From the NCBI RefSeq assembly GCF_024345475.1, contig NZ_JAGQBE010000004.1, positions 23,548 to 87,547 on the forward strand: a DNA stretch of 64,000 nt. Direction: 5' to 3'. The notes under the pieces are model-generated. The model was not told the origin of the DNA. It worked only from the letters and a program-made list of their open reading frames with translations, and searched no databases. Position numbers and translations under genes: made by a program. The DNA comes from Cyanobium sp. T1B-Tous (lineage in GTDB: Bacteria; Cyanobacteriota; Cyanobacteriia; PCC-6307; Cyanobiaceae). Below, piece after piece: positions 26,201-34,980 of this stretch. Position 1 is the first letter of the stretch; each line of letters opens with the position of its first letter.

Positions 26201-26522
26201 GCACCCGGGCTTCCAGCTCATAGACCCGCCGGTTCGCGCCCCGCAGCCGCCGATGGGCCAGGGCCAGTCCCCAGACGCATTGGATCGAATAGACGCAGTC
26301 GCGCACCCAGGCATCGCCGTAGTTGCCGTGCACCGTGTGGGCCGTGCTGGCGGGCAGGAGGCCGGTGATCGGATGCTGGCGGGCCAGCACCACCCGATCG
26401 ATCTGGGCATCCAGCTCCTGCAGCACCGCCCAGGCCTGGGCAGGATGGACCACGTCCGGCTCTGAGGCGTCGGCTGCACCGGTGCTGTCGGTGGAACCCT
26501 TCATCGGCAGGGATTGCGCCAT
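23277..26522 (-). CDS. Phosphorylase-kinase alpha/beta-like GH15 protein
   Basis: Very large soluble protein (1081 aa from ATG 26522). The N-terminal half is a GH15 (alpha/alpha)6 barrel of the phosphorylase kinase regulatory-subunit type, not a classical glucoamylase: GNYGDAWVRDCVYSIQCVWG, DDGWGHLQLDATALF, DYGIWERGDKGN, ERNASSIGLVKAALE, SLLPRESASKEVDSA and GTYGYKRFRRDG all resemble the animal PHKA/PHKB sequence as I know it. Near the C-terminus GRVPRDFYPGIWDLLHHC and TPGEHNFAALVDHLL resemble the PHKA/PHKB C-terminal domain. A Pro/Ser-rich linker (about residues 640-670) separates the parts. No protein kinase or glycogen phosphorylase gene is nearby. Function is unknown; a glycogen-related role is an inference. 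Met 26504 is an alternative start. Divergent from the WecG-like gene. Confidence 0.85.
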   Translation of the reverse strand: MAQSLPMKGSTDSTGAADASEPDVVHPAQAWAVLQELDAQIDRVVLARQHPITGLLPASTAHTVHGNYGDAWVRDCVYSIQCVWGLALAHRRLRGANRRVYELEARVLQLMRGLLNAMLRQAPKVERFKHSLHRLHAIHAKFDTATGAPVVPDDGWGHLQLDATALFLLQLAQLTRSGLVVLQSSHECDFVQNLVYYVARAYRVSDYGIWERGDKGNHGQPERNASSIGLVKAALESLEGLDLFGPHGDGSCCLVIPHDAIVRLRRALRSLLPRESASKEVDSACLSVIGYPAWAVEDPQLRQRTRDKIRTELGGTYGYKRFRRDGHQTVVEDHTRLHYEREELAEFEHLECEWPLFWAYELITACCEERWEEARAWRQRLAAVSLDQEGGALLPELYLVPEEAIEAERRQPGSQRRVANPNVPLLWTQSLTWLSDLLLHGLITPDDLDPLGRRRPSPLGAEQVLVALVPGNGAIATALQAAGLPVAHDSAQPGGVQIGSSRALAQRMAQVGANPRLGLTGHPPVRMETMATARLYRQGDSQHAFLPAVLEEDTFYLADDPEQLVDTVRAELRLLQRHWRGSGSPLLLVPVAAGAFQANPEAFLRLGRELQGGLLDGVPVQLAPLAELVDQACWIPLPPQAGTGSGPESPSPIPLRASTSQAPLSAREEQDLERDDISIGELAERLWLSSSLEEQGEVLEQLVRRLGPDSRLQGPAGSQAVRLRDLLEEVYRRALAEADWNVVRRVAGSLDLVHPQLEDALTDLLVRQKQVVVGRNYTSDSRISEPQGSASIAAMIKRFSGEDGREWMLQQELLLALDGLARREPDLLSGSLTLQLGQLLLLLTGELATEADLSPIDAFEALCDQPPHAIQRRLRAVLADLEHAKAALQRKEQLHVSGRVRWDVPDPQGELPRGGCWLQHRLRLGALGRVPRDFYPGIWDLLHHCRGIVIGDKLEKRNRLDSAPLLSEKTPGEHNFAALVDHLLSKIEAPDYRQLCTETLITLIAFVGANPKVVFDDDLVLDVVIGHAVRVGWQQRHPTIPAGQYGQHKADAWDAFYLSSPADCRHWQLEALRQLTETSGA

Positions 26523-26581
26523 CGATGTCCCAGTGCCAGTGACGGGCCAGCCATAGATTCTCCACCCCCACCGCACCCCTG

Positions 26582-27307
26582 ATGGCAGCAACGGCAACCG
26601 AACCTCTCCGCACTGGCGTCCTGGGGGTCCCGGTGAGCGTGTGCCCCGACGTGTTCGACGCTGCCCTGGCTCTGCACCAGCGGGGAGGGGGCCAGATCGT
26701 CACCCTCAATGCGGAGATGACCATGGCGGCCAAGGCCGACCCTGCCCTTGGCGGGGCGATCGCTGCGGCGGCCCTGGTGATTCCCGATGGCGCCGGGGTG
26801 GTGTGGGCCCTCGGGCGCCAGGGCTACCGGGTGCGGCGCAGTCCCGGGATCGAGCTCGCCCGGGATCTGTTGGCCCATGCGGCTGCCCAGGGCTGGAAGG
26901 TGGCCCTTGTGGGGGCCTCCCCGGCGGTGATGGACCAACTCACCCAGCGACTGCGCCGGGAGCTCCCCGGGCTCCAGTTGGTGCTGACCGCCCACGGCTA
27001 CCAGCCCCCCGAGGCCTGGCCAGGCCTCGAGCAGCAGCTCCTGGCGGCCCGCCCGGACCTGGTGCTGGTGGCCCTCGGGGTGCCGCGGCAGGAAACCTGG
27101 ATTCAGCAGTTTCCGGGGCGGCGCTGTGGCCTCTGGATGGGCGTGGGTGGCAGCTTTGACGTCTGGGCTGGGGTCAAAAAAAGAGCCCCCGCCTGGATGG
27201 GAGCTCTGCAGATTGAATGGTTGTACCGCCTGCTTCAGGAGCCGGCCCGCTGGCGCCGGATGCTGTCCCTGCCGGCCTTCGCCTGGGCCGTGCTCCGGCA
27301 GGGATGA
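26582..27307 (+). CDS. WecG/TagA/CpsF-family glycosyltransferase
   Basis: GT26 glycosyltransferase (241 aa), a family that transfers N-acetylmannosaminuronate or related sugars to undecaprenyl-linked intermediates of cell-surface polymers. Visible motifs: IVTLNAEMTMAAKADPALG, LVIPDGAGVVWALGRQG, GASPAVMDQLTQRLR, VALGVPRQETWIQQF and MGVGGSFDVWAGVKKRAPAW. The C-terminal LQIEWLYRLLQEPARWRR is typical. Divergent from the PhK-like gene (59 bases between starts), convergent with psbK. Confidence 0.92.
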   Translation: MAATATEPLRTGVLGVPVSVCPDVFDAALALHQRGGGQIVTLNAEMTMAAKADPALGGAIAAAALVIPDGAGVVWALGRQGYRVRRSPGIELARDLLAHAAAQGWKVALVGASPAVMDQLTQRLRRELPGLQLVLTAHGYQPPEAWPGLEQQLLAARPDLVLVALGVPRQETWIQQFPGRRCGLWMGVGGSFDVWAGVKKRAPAWMGALQIEWLYRLLQEPARWRRMLSLPAFAWAVLRQG

Positions 27308-27318
27308 GGGGTGGATCT

Positions 27319-27342
27319 GAACTGGGGGGTACGCCCCGGTTC
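27319..27342. terminator. Bidirectional hairpin between wecG-like and psbK
   Basis: GAACTGGGG (27319-27327) pairs with CCCCGGTTC (27334-27342), 9 bp with one T-G wobble and a 6-base loop. It lies in the 51-base gap between two convergent genes, so it could end transcripts from both sides. It lacks a clear T-run on the plus strand. Confidence 0.45.
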
Positions 27343-27358
27343 AGGGGAGCTGCCGGGT

Positions 27359-27502
27359 TTAGCGGAAGCCCACAGAGGCCTGCCACACGAAGGCCAGCAA
27401 CAGGAAGAACAGGGGGATGATCGGCAGGATGTCGACCAGGGGACCGAAGGCCTGGTAGGCCTCGGGGAGCTGGGCCAGGGTCTGCAGGGCGTAGGCGGCC
27501 AT
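27359..27502 (-). CDS. psbK: Photosystem II protein K
   Basis: PsbK precursor (47 aa), a single-helix PSII core subunit. The mature part [20 protein letters not shown] followed by [15 protein letters not shown] is diagnostic; the preceding 11 residues are the cleaved leader. It lies 29 bases after tgt on the same strand, a linkage I know from other picocyanobacteria. Confidence 0.97.
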   Translation of the reverse strand: MAAYALQTLAQLPEAYQAFGPLVDILPIIPLFFLLLAFVWQASVGFR

Positions 27503-27531
27503 CCCGAAAATCGCTGAGCGTGAGGCGGACG

Positions 27532-28575
27532 CTACCACGTGTGGGCGGCTGGGGACTCGGGTTCCCAGGGAGCGAAATCCTCTGCAAAACAGCCGTCCTC
27601 GATGGCCCGGCCCATGGCGCTGGTGAAGCGCACCAGCTGGGTGATGTTGTGCAGGCTCAGCAGGATCTTGCCCAGCAGTTCCTCGCTCTTGATCAGGTGG
27701 TGCAGGTAGGCCCGGCTGTGCTGCCGGCAGGCCAGGCAGGGGCAGCTGCCATCGAGGGGGGTGTGGTCGTGGCGGAAGCGGGCGTTCTTGAGGTTCCAGC
27801 GCTCGCCGCCCACCAGGGCAGCGCCGTGGCGGCCCAGACGGGTGGGGATCACGCAGTCGAACAGGTCGAAGCCGTTGGCCACCGCGATGGCCATCTCCCG
27901 CAGGGTGCCCACCCCCATCAGGTAGTGGGGCACGGCCTCCGGCAGCAGCGGCCCCACCTGGCGCACGATCCGGTGCATCTCCTCGGTGGGTTCCCCCACA
28001 CTCACGCCCCCCACGGCGATACCCGGCAGGCCCATCGAGGCCACCACCTGGGCTGAGTCCTGGCGCAGGTGGGGGAAGCAGCCCCCCTGCACGATGCCGA
28101 AGAGGGCCTGATCGGGCTTGGTGTGGCGGGTGATGCAGCGCTCCAGCCAGCTGTGGGTGCGCCGGCAGGCGGCGGCCACGTCCGCCTCGCTGGCGGGATA
28201 GGGGGGGCATTGGTCGAAGGCCATGGCCACATCGGCCCCCAGCGCCATCTGGATCTCCATGGCCCGCTCCGGCGTGAGCTCGATGCGGGCTCCGTCGCGG
28301 GGGGACCGGAACACCACGCCGTGGTCGTTGATCGTGTTGATGTCGCCCAGGCTGAACACCTGGAAGCCGCCGGAATCGGTGAGCATCGGGCCGCTCCAGC
28401 CCATGAAGCGGTGCAATCCGCCGGCCTCCGCCACGATCGCCTCGCCCGGTTGCAGATGCAGGTGGTAGGTGTTGGAGAGCACCATCTGGGCGCCGGTTTC
28501 GCCCAGCTGGCTGGTGGTGATTCCCTTCACGGTGGCCAGGGTGCCCACGGGCATGAAGCGCGGGGTGGTCACCAC
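27532..28575 (-). CDS. tgt: Queuine tRNA-ribosyltransferase (TGT)
   Basis: Tgt exchanges guanine 34 for queuine or preQ1 in Asn, Asp, His and Tyr tRNAs. Motifs: [40 protein letters not shown] (catalytic Asp), [39 protein letters not shown] (nucleophile Asp) and the zinc site [17 protein letters not shown]. The first canonical start is GTG 28575, giving 347 aa. However, a family-like N-terminus ([10 protein letters not shown], then [10 protein letters not shown]) continues in frame upstream to about 28640. No ATG, GTG or TTG occurs there before a TAG at about 28768-28770; only CTG 28677 is near-canonical. The true start is therefore unresolved. Confidence 0.92.
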   Translation of the reverse strand: MVTTPRFMPVGTLATVKGITTSQLGETGAQMVLSNTYHLHLQPGEAIVAEAGGLHRFMGWSGPMLTDSGGFQVFSLGDINTINDHGVVFRSPRDGARIELTPERAMEIQMALGADVAMAFDQCPPYPASEADVAAACRRTHSWLERCITRHTKPDQALFGIVQGGCFPHLRQDSAQVVASMGLPGIAVGGVSVGEPTEEMHRIVRQVGPLLPEAVPHYLMGVGTLREMAIAVANGFDLFDCVIPTRLGRHGAALVGGERWNLKNARFRHDHTPLDGSCPCLACRQHSRAYLHHLIKSEELLGKILLSLHNITQLVRFTSAMGRAIEDGCFAEDFAPWEPESPAAHTW

Positions 28576-28702
28576 GCCATGGGGGGTGTGGAAGCAGCCG
28601 CAGCGGGCCCGGGTGCGCGGGCACTGGGCCGTGATGGAGAACGAGAAGGCGGGTGGGAAGCTGATTGCGCCGAACAGGTGCTGTTCTGACGCTAGGTGTC
28701 GC

Positions 28703-29470
28703 TTGTCGAAGCCTTTCTCTGCGTTGACCCCAGGCTGGCTCGCCGATCTGGCCGGGGCTTGGGTGTTCTACTCCGTGTTGCCCGCCTGGCCTGGGCTGAC
28801 GCCGCGCTTTGAGCGAATCGCCCGCTTCGGTCCCCTGATCGGTCTGGTGCTGGGGGGCATCCAGGCGCTCTTCTGGGGGCTGACGGCCAGCTGGCTGCCG
28901 CTCGGCGCCCAGGTGGCCCTGGTGCTCGCCCTGGGCCTGGTGCTCACGGGTGGCCTGCATGTGGATGGGGCCATGGACACGGCCGATGGCCTCGGTGCCG
29001 GTCCCCGGGCCTTGGAGGCGATGGCGGACAGCCGCGTCGGGGCTTCCGGGGTGCAGGCCCTGGCGCTGCTGCTGTTGCTGCGGGTGGCGGCGCTGGTCTG
29101 CCTGGCTACGGCGGCTCCGCTGGCCCTGCTTTGGGCTGCGTTCTGGGGCCGGGTGGCCCCCCTGCTGGCGATGGCCTGGTTCCCCTATCTCCGGGATCAG
29201 GGCAGTGCCGCCTTCCACCGGCAGCACTGGCGGGGGTTGCTGCCGGAGTTGGCACCGGCGCTGCTGGCCCTGCTGCTGGCCCTGCTGGGCTGGGCCTGGG
29301 CCGGCTGGCCGCTGCCGGATGGAATCGGCATCGTGCCGGCGCTGCTGGTGCCCCTGTGGTTCGGGCGCCGGCTGGGTGGCCACAGCGGGGACACCTATGG
29401 CGCTTGCGTGGAGTGGGTGGAGACCCTGGCTCTGTTGCTCAGTGGCCTGGGGTTGCGGCTGGCAGGCTGA
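28703..29470 (+). CDS. cobS: Adenosylcobinamide-GDP ribazoletransferase
   Basis: CobS (255 aa from TTG 28703), the membrane enzyme that joins adenosylcobinamide-GDP and alpha-ribazole in B12 (pseudocobalamin in picocyanobacteria) synthesis. The family signature [18 protein letters not shown] is at about residues 82-99, flanked by several hydrophobic helices. [21 protein letters not shown] closes the protein. The open frame extends upstream to 28469, but that part lies over tgt. TTG 28703, with AGGTG about 5 bases before it, gives the normal length. Its 3-prime end overlaps the convergent kinase gene by 32 bases. Confidence 0.9.
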   Translation: MSKPFSALTPGWLADLAGAWVFYSVLPAWPGLTPRFERIARFGPLIGLVLGGIQALFWGLTASWLPLGAQVALVLALGLVLTGGLHVDGAMDTADGLGAGPRALEAMADSRVGASGVQALALLLLLRVAALVCLATAAPLALLWAAFWGRVAPLLAMAWFPYLRDQGSAAFHRQHWRGLLPELAPALLALLLALLGWAWAGWPLPDGIGIVPALLVPLWFGRRLGGHSGDTYGACVEWVETLALLLSGLGLRLAG

Positions 29471-30563
29471 GGCAGAACGCATTGCCGTGCCCAGGCAGCT
29501 CCGGGGCGATGGCGGCTGGCGGGAGCACCAGGGTCAGGTCGCCGTCCAGGTTGCGGGCCAGGTCCCTGGCCAGGGCCAGGCCCAGGCCCGTGCCCGTTCG
29601 GGTCTGGCCCGCGCGGCCCCGGAAGCCCCGTTCGAAAATCGCCTCACGCTCTTCGGCGGCAATCGGCTCGCCGCCGTCCCAGACCGTCAGTTGCCAGGGG
29701 CCTGCCGTGGTGGCCTGGCAGTGGAGTCCGATGGCGCTGCCGGCGGGGCTGTAGCGGAAGGCATTTTCCAGCAGGTTGGCCAGGATCTCGGCCACGGCGC
29801 CACTGTCGCCCCGCCAGCTCGGCATGCAGGCCGGAGGGTGCCAGGGGCGGCCCTGGAGGGCTGCCGTGGCAGCGGCCCGTTGCAGCAGGGGCTCCAGCCA
29901 GTCCTGCAGAGGCTCTCCCTCGGGTCCGATCAGCACGGGGGGCAGCAGCAGGGGCTGGCTGGCATCGCCCGTGACCGCCGGCGTCTCGCGCTGGCCCAGC
30001 TGGGAGAGCGCATCCACGTAGCGGTTGAGCTGGCGCTCCTCCGCCAGGAGCCCCTCCACCAGGGGCCGATTCTGGTTGTCCTGCTCGAGGCGCCGCAACA
30101 GCAACTGGCCAAAGGTGCGCAGGGCGGCCAGGGGGTTGCGCAGCTGATGCAGCAGCAGGTCCAGTTCCGCGTGTTGCTCCTGCAGGGTGCGTTGCAGCCG
30201 CTGTTGTTCCAGATCCAGGCAGAGGGCCTCGGTGAGGCACAGGGCGACAGCCTGCAACCGCTGACCGAGGGTGTCAGGCCAGGGCACCACCGTGGTTTCC
30301 ACCTGAATGGCCCCCAGCAAGACGTTCTGGTGCCGCAGCGGCAGCCAGCGCCGCTCCTCGGATGGCACCCTCAGGGGGCTGCTGGCCTCCACGGGCGGGA
30401 GGGCCCGACCATCGCTGGGCCACTGGCCGATGGGCACCAGGCTGGGGGCGCTGCCATTGCCTGGCTGGGTCACGTACACGACCAGGGACCGCAGATCAGC
30501 CCGGTCGGCGAACTGGGCCAACTGGAAACGGAGCAGGGCTGAAAAGCGGTTGGAGACTTGCAT
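29439..30563 (-). CDS. Sensor histidine kinase
   Basis: Soluble histidine kinase (374 aa). No transmembrane helix is apparent. The N-terminal ~115 residues look like a degenerate GAF-type sensory region. The phosphoacceptor H139 lies in [20 protein letters not shown], and the ATPase domain has [14 protein letters not shown] (N-box), VWDGGEP and [20 protein letters not shown] (G-box). The layout, GAF-like then HisKA without a membrane anchor, resembles the cyanobacterial Hik2/chloroplast sensor kinase group, but this is only a suggestion. No response regulator is adjacent. Confidence 0.87.
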   Translation of the reverse strand: MQVSNRFSALLRFQLAQFADRADLRSLVVYVTQPGNGSAPSLVPIGQWPSDGRALPPVEASSPLRVPSEERRWLPLRHQNVLLGAIQVETTVVPWPDTLGQRLQAVALCLTEALCLDLEQQRLQRTLQEQHAELDLLLHQLRNPLAALRTFGQLLLRRLEQDNQNRPLVEGLLAEERQLNRYVDALSQLGQRETPAVTGDASQPLLLPPVLIGPEGEPLQDWLEPLLQRAAATAALQGRPWHPPACMPSWRGDSGAVAEILANLLENAFRYSPAGSAIGLHCQATTAGPWQLTVWDGGEPIAAEEREAIFERGFRGRAGQTRTGTGLGLALARDLARNLDGDLTLVLPPAAIAPELPGHGNAFCLSLPAATPGH

Positions 30564-30632
30564 CTGGGGCGTTCAACCGCCGTCCTGCCGCAGAAATTTT
30601 CGAACGGGTGTGTGAAAACCGGGAAAAAGTCT

Positions 30633-30880
30633 TAAGATCCTTGGTATCGACCAATACGACGCGGTCCGCAAGCGGGCAGCGGCTCATCGTCGTGACACCC
30701 TCACCCTCGGTTGCCCTTTCAGGTTTTCGAGGCTACAGCAGAGACAGATCCGACTTCTCGCCGATCCCTCCTCTCTGCTGTTCCGCAACCCGAATGGGCG
30801 GGTTGTGGCGTCACTGACCTCCAGGCCTGCTGACCCCTCCGGACAACAGAACGTTTGGGCGTCGCCCGTGCTGTCCGGCC
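30633..30880 (+). ncRNA. Candidate structured RNA or long leader in a 436-base gene-free region
   Basis: The stretch 30564-30999 has no convincing gene. On the plus strand a -10-like TAAGAT sits at 30633-30638 without a good -35. It is followed by a series of strong hairpins: CCTCG/CGAGG (30705-30709 with 30728-30732), a perfect 10-bp stem ACAGCAGAGA/TCTCTGCTGT (30735-30744 with 30772-30781), CCGCAACCCG/CGGGTTGTGG (30783-30792 with 30799-30808), and CCGGACA-CA/TG-TGTCCGG (30839-30848 with 30869-30878) enclosing GGGC/GCCC. I found no tmRNA, SRP, RNase P or Yfr1 hallmark. It could be a free RNA or the 5-prime leader of the DUF3155 gene. The boundaries are guesses. Confidence 0.4.
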
Positions 30881-30999
30881 TTTCGGATGGCTGGGCGGGC
30901 TGAGTCACGGGCCCTGCGCATGTCTTGCGCTCCCAAGGTCCGTTCCCCCCCTCCGGTTTCTTCTCGTCCCCTCAATCCTCCCCCACCGGGAGCAGCTCA

Positions 31000-31371
31000 A
31001 TGTCTAAGAAGCGCAAGCGGATCAGCCGTCGCCGGCTCGCAGGCCAGCGGGTGCTGGCGCATGTCCCCACCTTCAATCTGGAGACCGGCTCCCATAAACC
31101 GGTCACCGCCGCCCGTCGCTACATCGCCGAGGAGCTGCTGGTGCCCCCGGCGATCCTCAACGTCCGCCGCAACGAGCACACCACCGACCGCTTCTTCTGG
31201 GGCGAGAAGGGCCTGTTCAGCGCCCAGTACGCCGAGGAGAACCACTTCCTGTTCCCGTCCCTGCGTTCGATCGTCGATCGCATCGGTGAGGAGGTCCTGT
31301 TCGAAGGCATTGAGGCCCTTGCCGCCGACGACTGGGAGGAGATGGAGGAGTACGAGTACGCCTTTGTCTGA
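31000..31371 (+). CDS. DUF3155-family protein
   Basis: Small cyanobacterial protein (123 aa) of the DUF3155 type, function unknown. The N-terminus is strongly basic (MSKKRKRISRRRLAGQR), the middle carries KPVTAARRYIAEE and RRNEHTTDRFFWGEKGLF, then SAQYAEENHFLFPSLR, and the tail is acidic (DDWEEMEEYEYAF). The basic N-terminus would allow nucleic-acid or membrane contact, but nothing proves it. An open frame reaches 30925; ATG 31000 gives the family start. Preceded by the hairpin-rich region and followed by two strong hairpins. Confidence 0.85.
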   Translation: MSKKRKRISRRRLAGQRVLAHVPTFNLETGSHKPVTAARRYIAEELLVPPAILNVRRNEHTTDRFFWGEKGLFSAQYAEENHFLFPSLRSIVDRIGEEVLFEGIEALAADDWEEMEEYEYAFV

Positions 31372-31373
31372 AG

Positions 31374-31416
31374 ACTGACGCCGCGTCAGTGCGCCTGGCT
31401 GGCCACTCAGCCAGGC
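31374..31416. terminator. Double hairpin between convergent DUF3155 and esterase genes
   Basis: Hairpin 1: ACTGACGC (31374-31381) and GCGTCAGT (31383-31390), a near-perfect palindrome. Hairpin 2: GCCTGGCTG (31393-31401) and CAGCCAGGC (31408-31416), 9 bp with a 6-base loop, overlapping the esterase stop. No T-run, so termination is plausible but unproven. Confidence 0.4.
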
Positions 31417-32030
31417 CATTGGTGGCTCAGGTATTGGCGCAGGGCTGGGAACAGGCTGCTGTCGATGGTGTGTCCACCGGCAAAGCCGATCAATTCCGCG
31501 CCGATCCCGCTCCGGCGCAACTGCTCTTGCAGCACTTCACTGGCCCCGTAGGGCACCACCGGATCCTGCTCGCCGTGCGTGAGCAGGATCGTTTTGTTGG
31601 CTTGAAGGCCCGGCTCCCAGGCTGGATGGGGGTAGCCGCTGCAGCTGATCAGGCCTGCCAGGGGCAGCCCCTCCCCGGCGGTGGCCACATCCAGGGCCAT
31701 GGCGGCCCCCTGGGAGAAGCCGAGCACCACCGTCTGTTCCAGCGGCACCTCGGCAGCCAGCGCCCCCAGCCGCTCGAGCAGGTTGGCTCTGGCTGCCGGG
31801 AGCTGGGGCCAGTTTGGCTGCTGCAGGTCGTACCACTGGCGACCGCTGCCGCCGGGGTGGGGCAAGGGTGCCTGCAGGGCCACCACGCTCACCGTGGGCT
31901 CCACCAGCACCTCTGCCAGGTCGAGCAGGTCGTCGGCGTCGGCTCCCCAGCCGTGCAGGAGCACCAGCCGTCGCTCGCTGCGGTCGGGGCCCAGCCGGAT
32001 CAGGCCGGGCTCGGGGTTGGGATGGGTCAC
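31407..32030 (-). CDS. Alpha/beta-hydrolase (carboxylesterase/phospholipase family)
   Basis: Esterase (207 aa) of the phospholipase/carboxylesterase (YpfH-like) family. The nucleophile elbow is GFSQG ([14 protein letters not shown], Ser near residue 107). The acid and base are probably the Asp in [14 protein letters not shown] and the His in GFAGGHTID. The oxyanion region is [16 protein letters not shown]. The substrate is unknown. Divergent from purH, 53 bases apart. Confidence 0.88.
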   Translation of the reverse strand: MTHPNPEPGLIRLGPDRSERRLVLLHGWGADADDLLDLAEVLVEPTVSVVALQAPLPHPGGSGRQWYDLQQPNWPQLPAARANLLERLGALAAEVPLEQTVVLGFSQGAAMALDVATAGEGLPLAGLISCSGYPHPAWEPGLQANKTILLTHGEQDPVVPYGASEVLQEQLRRSGIGAELIGFAGGHTIDSSLFPALRQYLSHQWPG

Positions 32031-32083
32031 GGCGGGGGAGCTGCTGCTGCGTAGGTTGGCTCCAGACCCGCAGTTCGGCAGCC

Positions 32084-33628
<1,545 letters not shown>

Positions 33629-33722
33629 ATCCCTACCGCGGTCGGCGTGAGTTGTAGCTTCGCTCGATCAGCCCAGTTCTTCTGCGGCTCCCCGCTGCCC
33701 CTCTCTGGCCCCCTTTGACGCC

Positions 33723-34187
33723 ATGTCTGAAGCGCTTGCCTACAACCTGAACTTTCTCCATCCCCTGCTGATGGGGGGCCTGCTGGCCCTCTCCGGCTAT
33801 GGGATGTTCCTGGGCATCAAAGCCAAGAAAACCCGCACGGCCGCGGCCGAAGATCGCAAGGAGCTGATCAAGGGGCAGTACGCCCGCCGCCATTTCCAGA
33901 TCGGCAGCCTGATCCTGGTGCTGATGGTGCTGGGCACCTTCGGCGGCATGGCTGTCACCTACTTGAACAACGGCAAGCTCTTCGTGGGCCCCCACCTGTT
34001 GGTCGGCATCGCCATGACCTGCCTGATTGCTCTGGCGGTGTCGCTCTCACCCTTGATGCAGCAGGGCAATCTGATCGCCCGCAAGGCCCATGTGGGTCTG
34101 AACATGGCGATGATGACCCTGTTCCTCTGGCAGGCCTTCACTGGTCTGCAGATCCTGGCCAAGATCTGGGAGAAGCGGCCCGCCTGA
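33723..34187 (+). CDS. DUF4079-family four-helix membrane protein
   Basis: Integral membrane protein (154 aa) with four hydrophobic helices at about residues 10-32, 56-82, 88-112 and 121-147. Histidines lie in or near helices (FLHPLLMG, RRHFQIG, GPHLLVG, AHVGLNM), a spacing reminiscent of b-type cytochrome four-helix proteins such as the b561 group. Haem binding is only a hypothesis. DUF4079 proteins are widespread in cyanobacteria. It stands 94 bases after purH. Confidence 0.82.
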   Translation: MSEALAYNLNFLHPLLMGGLLALSGYGMFLGIKAKKTRTAAAEDRKELIKGQYARRHFQIGSLILVLMVLGTFGGMAVTYLNNGKLFVGPHLLVGIAMTCLIALAVSLSPLMQQGNLIARKAHVGLNMAMMTLFLWQAFTGLQILAKIWEKRPA

Positions 34188-34204
34188 GCCGTTCAGGCTG
34201 CGCC

Positions 34205-34891
34205 TCAGAACTGGGCCCGCCGCCGTGGCGGGCAGTCGAGGTTGTGGCTGGCATGGAAATCCTCCTGAACCTTCCAGGTGAGCTTGCGGGAGATCTGCCG
34301 CACGATCTGCTTGAGCAGGTGGTCGCCGCTGGATTGCACCAGGCCCTCGGGCAGCAGGGTGATCACCCCGGGAAGCCGGATCCAGACACTGAGATCAAGC
34401 TGCCAGCGCACCAGCGTCAAGGTGCTGGTCTCATCGAGTTGCAGCGAGGCGTTGAACTCCACGTCATAGAGCCCATCGAGATTGGGGTCGCTGCAGGGCT
34501 GCGGCACGGTGAGGATCCGATAGAGCCCCTGGTCCTGCGGCAGGAGTTCCAGGCCGATGGTGGGTTCCACCTCGAAGCCGAAGTTGCCAAAGGTGCCCAG
34601 GGTCAGGGAGTAGCCCCGGTGGCCGATGGGCTCCACTTTCATCGGGGCGGCACAGCGCCGAAACCAGCCCTCGTGGTGGTCCAGGTAGTCGGACACCACC
34701 GGCGACGCTGCCCGCATTTCCATCACGTCGGCGAAGGCGCTCGCATAGCGCCGGACGCGCTGGTCCTCGCTGTGGCGGAGGCCCTGGGGATCGCCCTGGG
34801 CGAGGCCTGGGTCCAGCGGTGCGGTCGACAACAGCAGAGACAACGGCTGAAACTCCTGGCGGGTGGCCAGATCGGAGACGGACAGACTCAA
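34205..34891 (-). CDS. DUF1997-family protein
   Basis: Protein of 228 aa in the DUF1997 family found in cyanobacteria and plastids, function unknown. No signal peptide or membrane helix. Likely core: RRYASAFADVMEMRA, YLDHHEGWFRRCAAPMKVEP, YSLTLGTFGNFGFEVEP and TLVRWQLDLSVWIRLPG. The amphipathic C-terminal part (LLKQIVRQISRKLTWKVQED) resembles lipid-binding START-like folds, but this is weak. Convergent with the DUF4079 gene (17 bases). Confidence 0.8.
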   Translation of the reverse strand: MSLSVSDLATRQEFQPLSLLLSTAPLDPGLAQGDPQGLRHSEDQRVRRYASAFADVMEMRAASPVVSDYLDHHEGWFRRCAAPMKVEPIGHRGYSLTLGTFGNFGFEVEPTIGLELLPQDQGLYRILTVPQPCSDPNLDGLYDVEFNASLQLDETSTLTLVRWQLDLSVWIRLPGVITLLPEGLVQSSGDHLLKQIVRQISRKLTWKVQEDFHASHNLDCPPRRRAQF

Positions 34892-34980
34892 TCTTTAATC
34901 AATGTAAAGCCAGTGCGGCGTCCCGTCGGGCTCCGCTGTGACACCCGGACATCAACCGTGCGGGTCCAGTGGGGAGCGGA

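Noticed and set aside
27359..29482. A 707-codon minus-strand frame ending in the PsbK sequence
   Set aside because: Only the last 47 codons are a gene (psbK); the rest is out of frame with tgt and antisense to cobS.
30564..30999. tmRNA, SRP RNA, RNase P RNA or Yfr1 in the large gene-free region
   Set aside because: None of their hallmark sequences (tag peptide codons, GGAA-type SRP loop, GAGGAAAGTCC, ACTCCTCACAC) was found.
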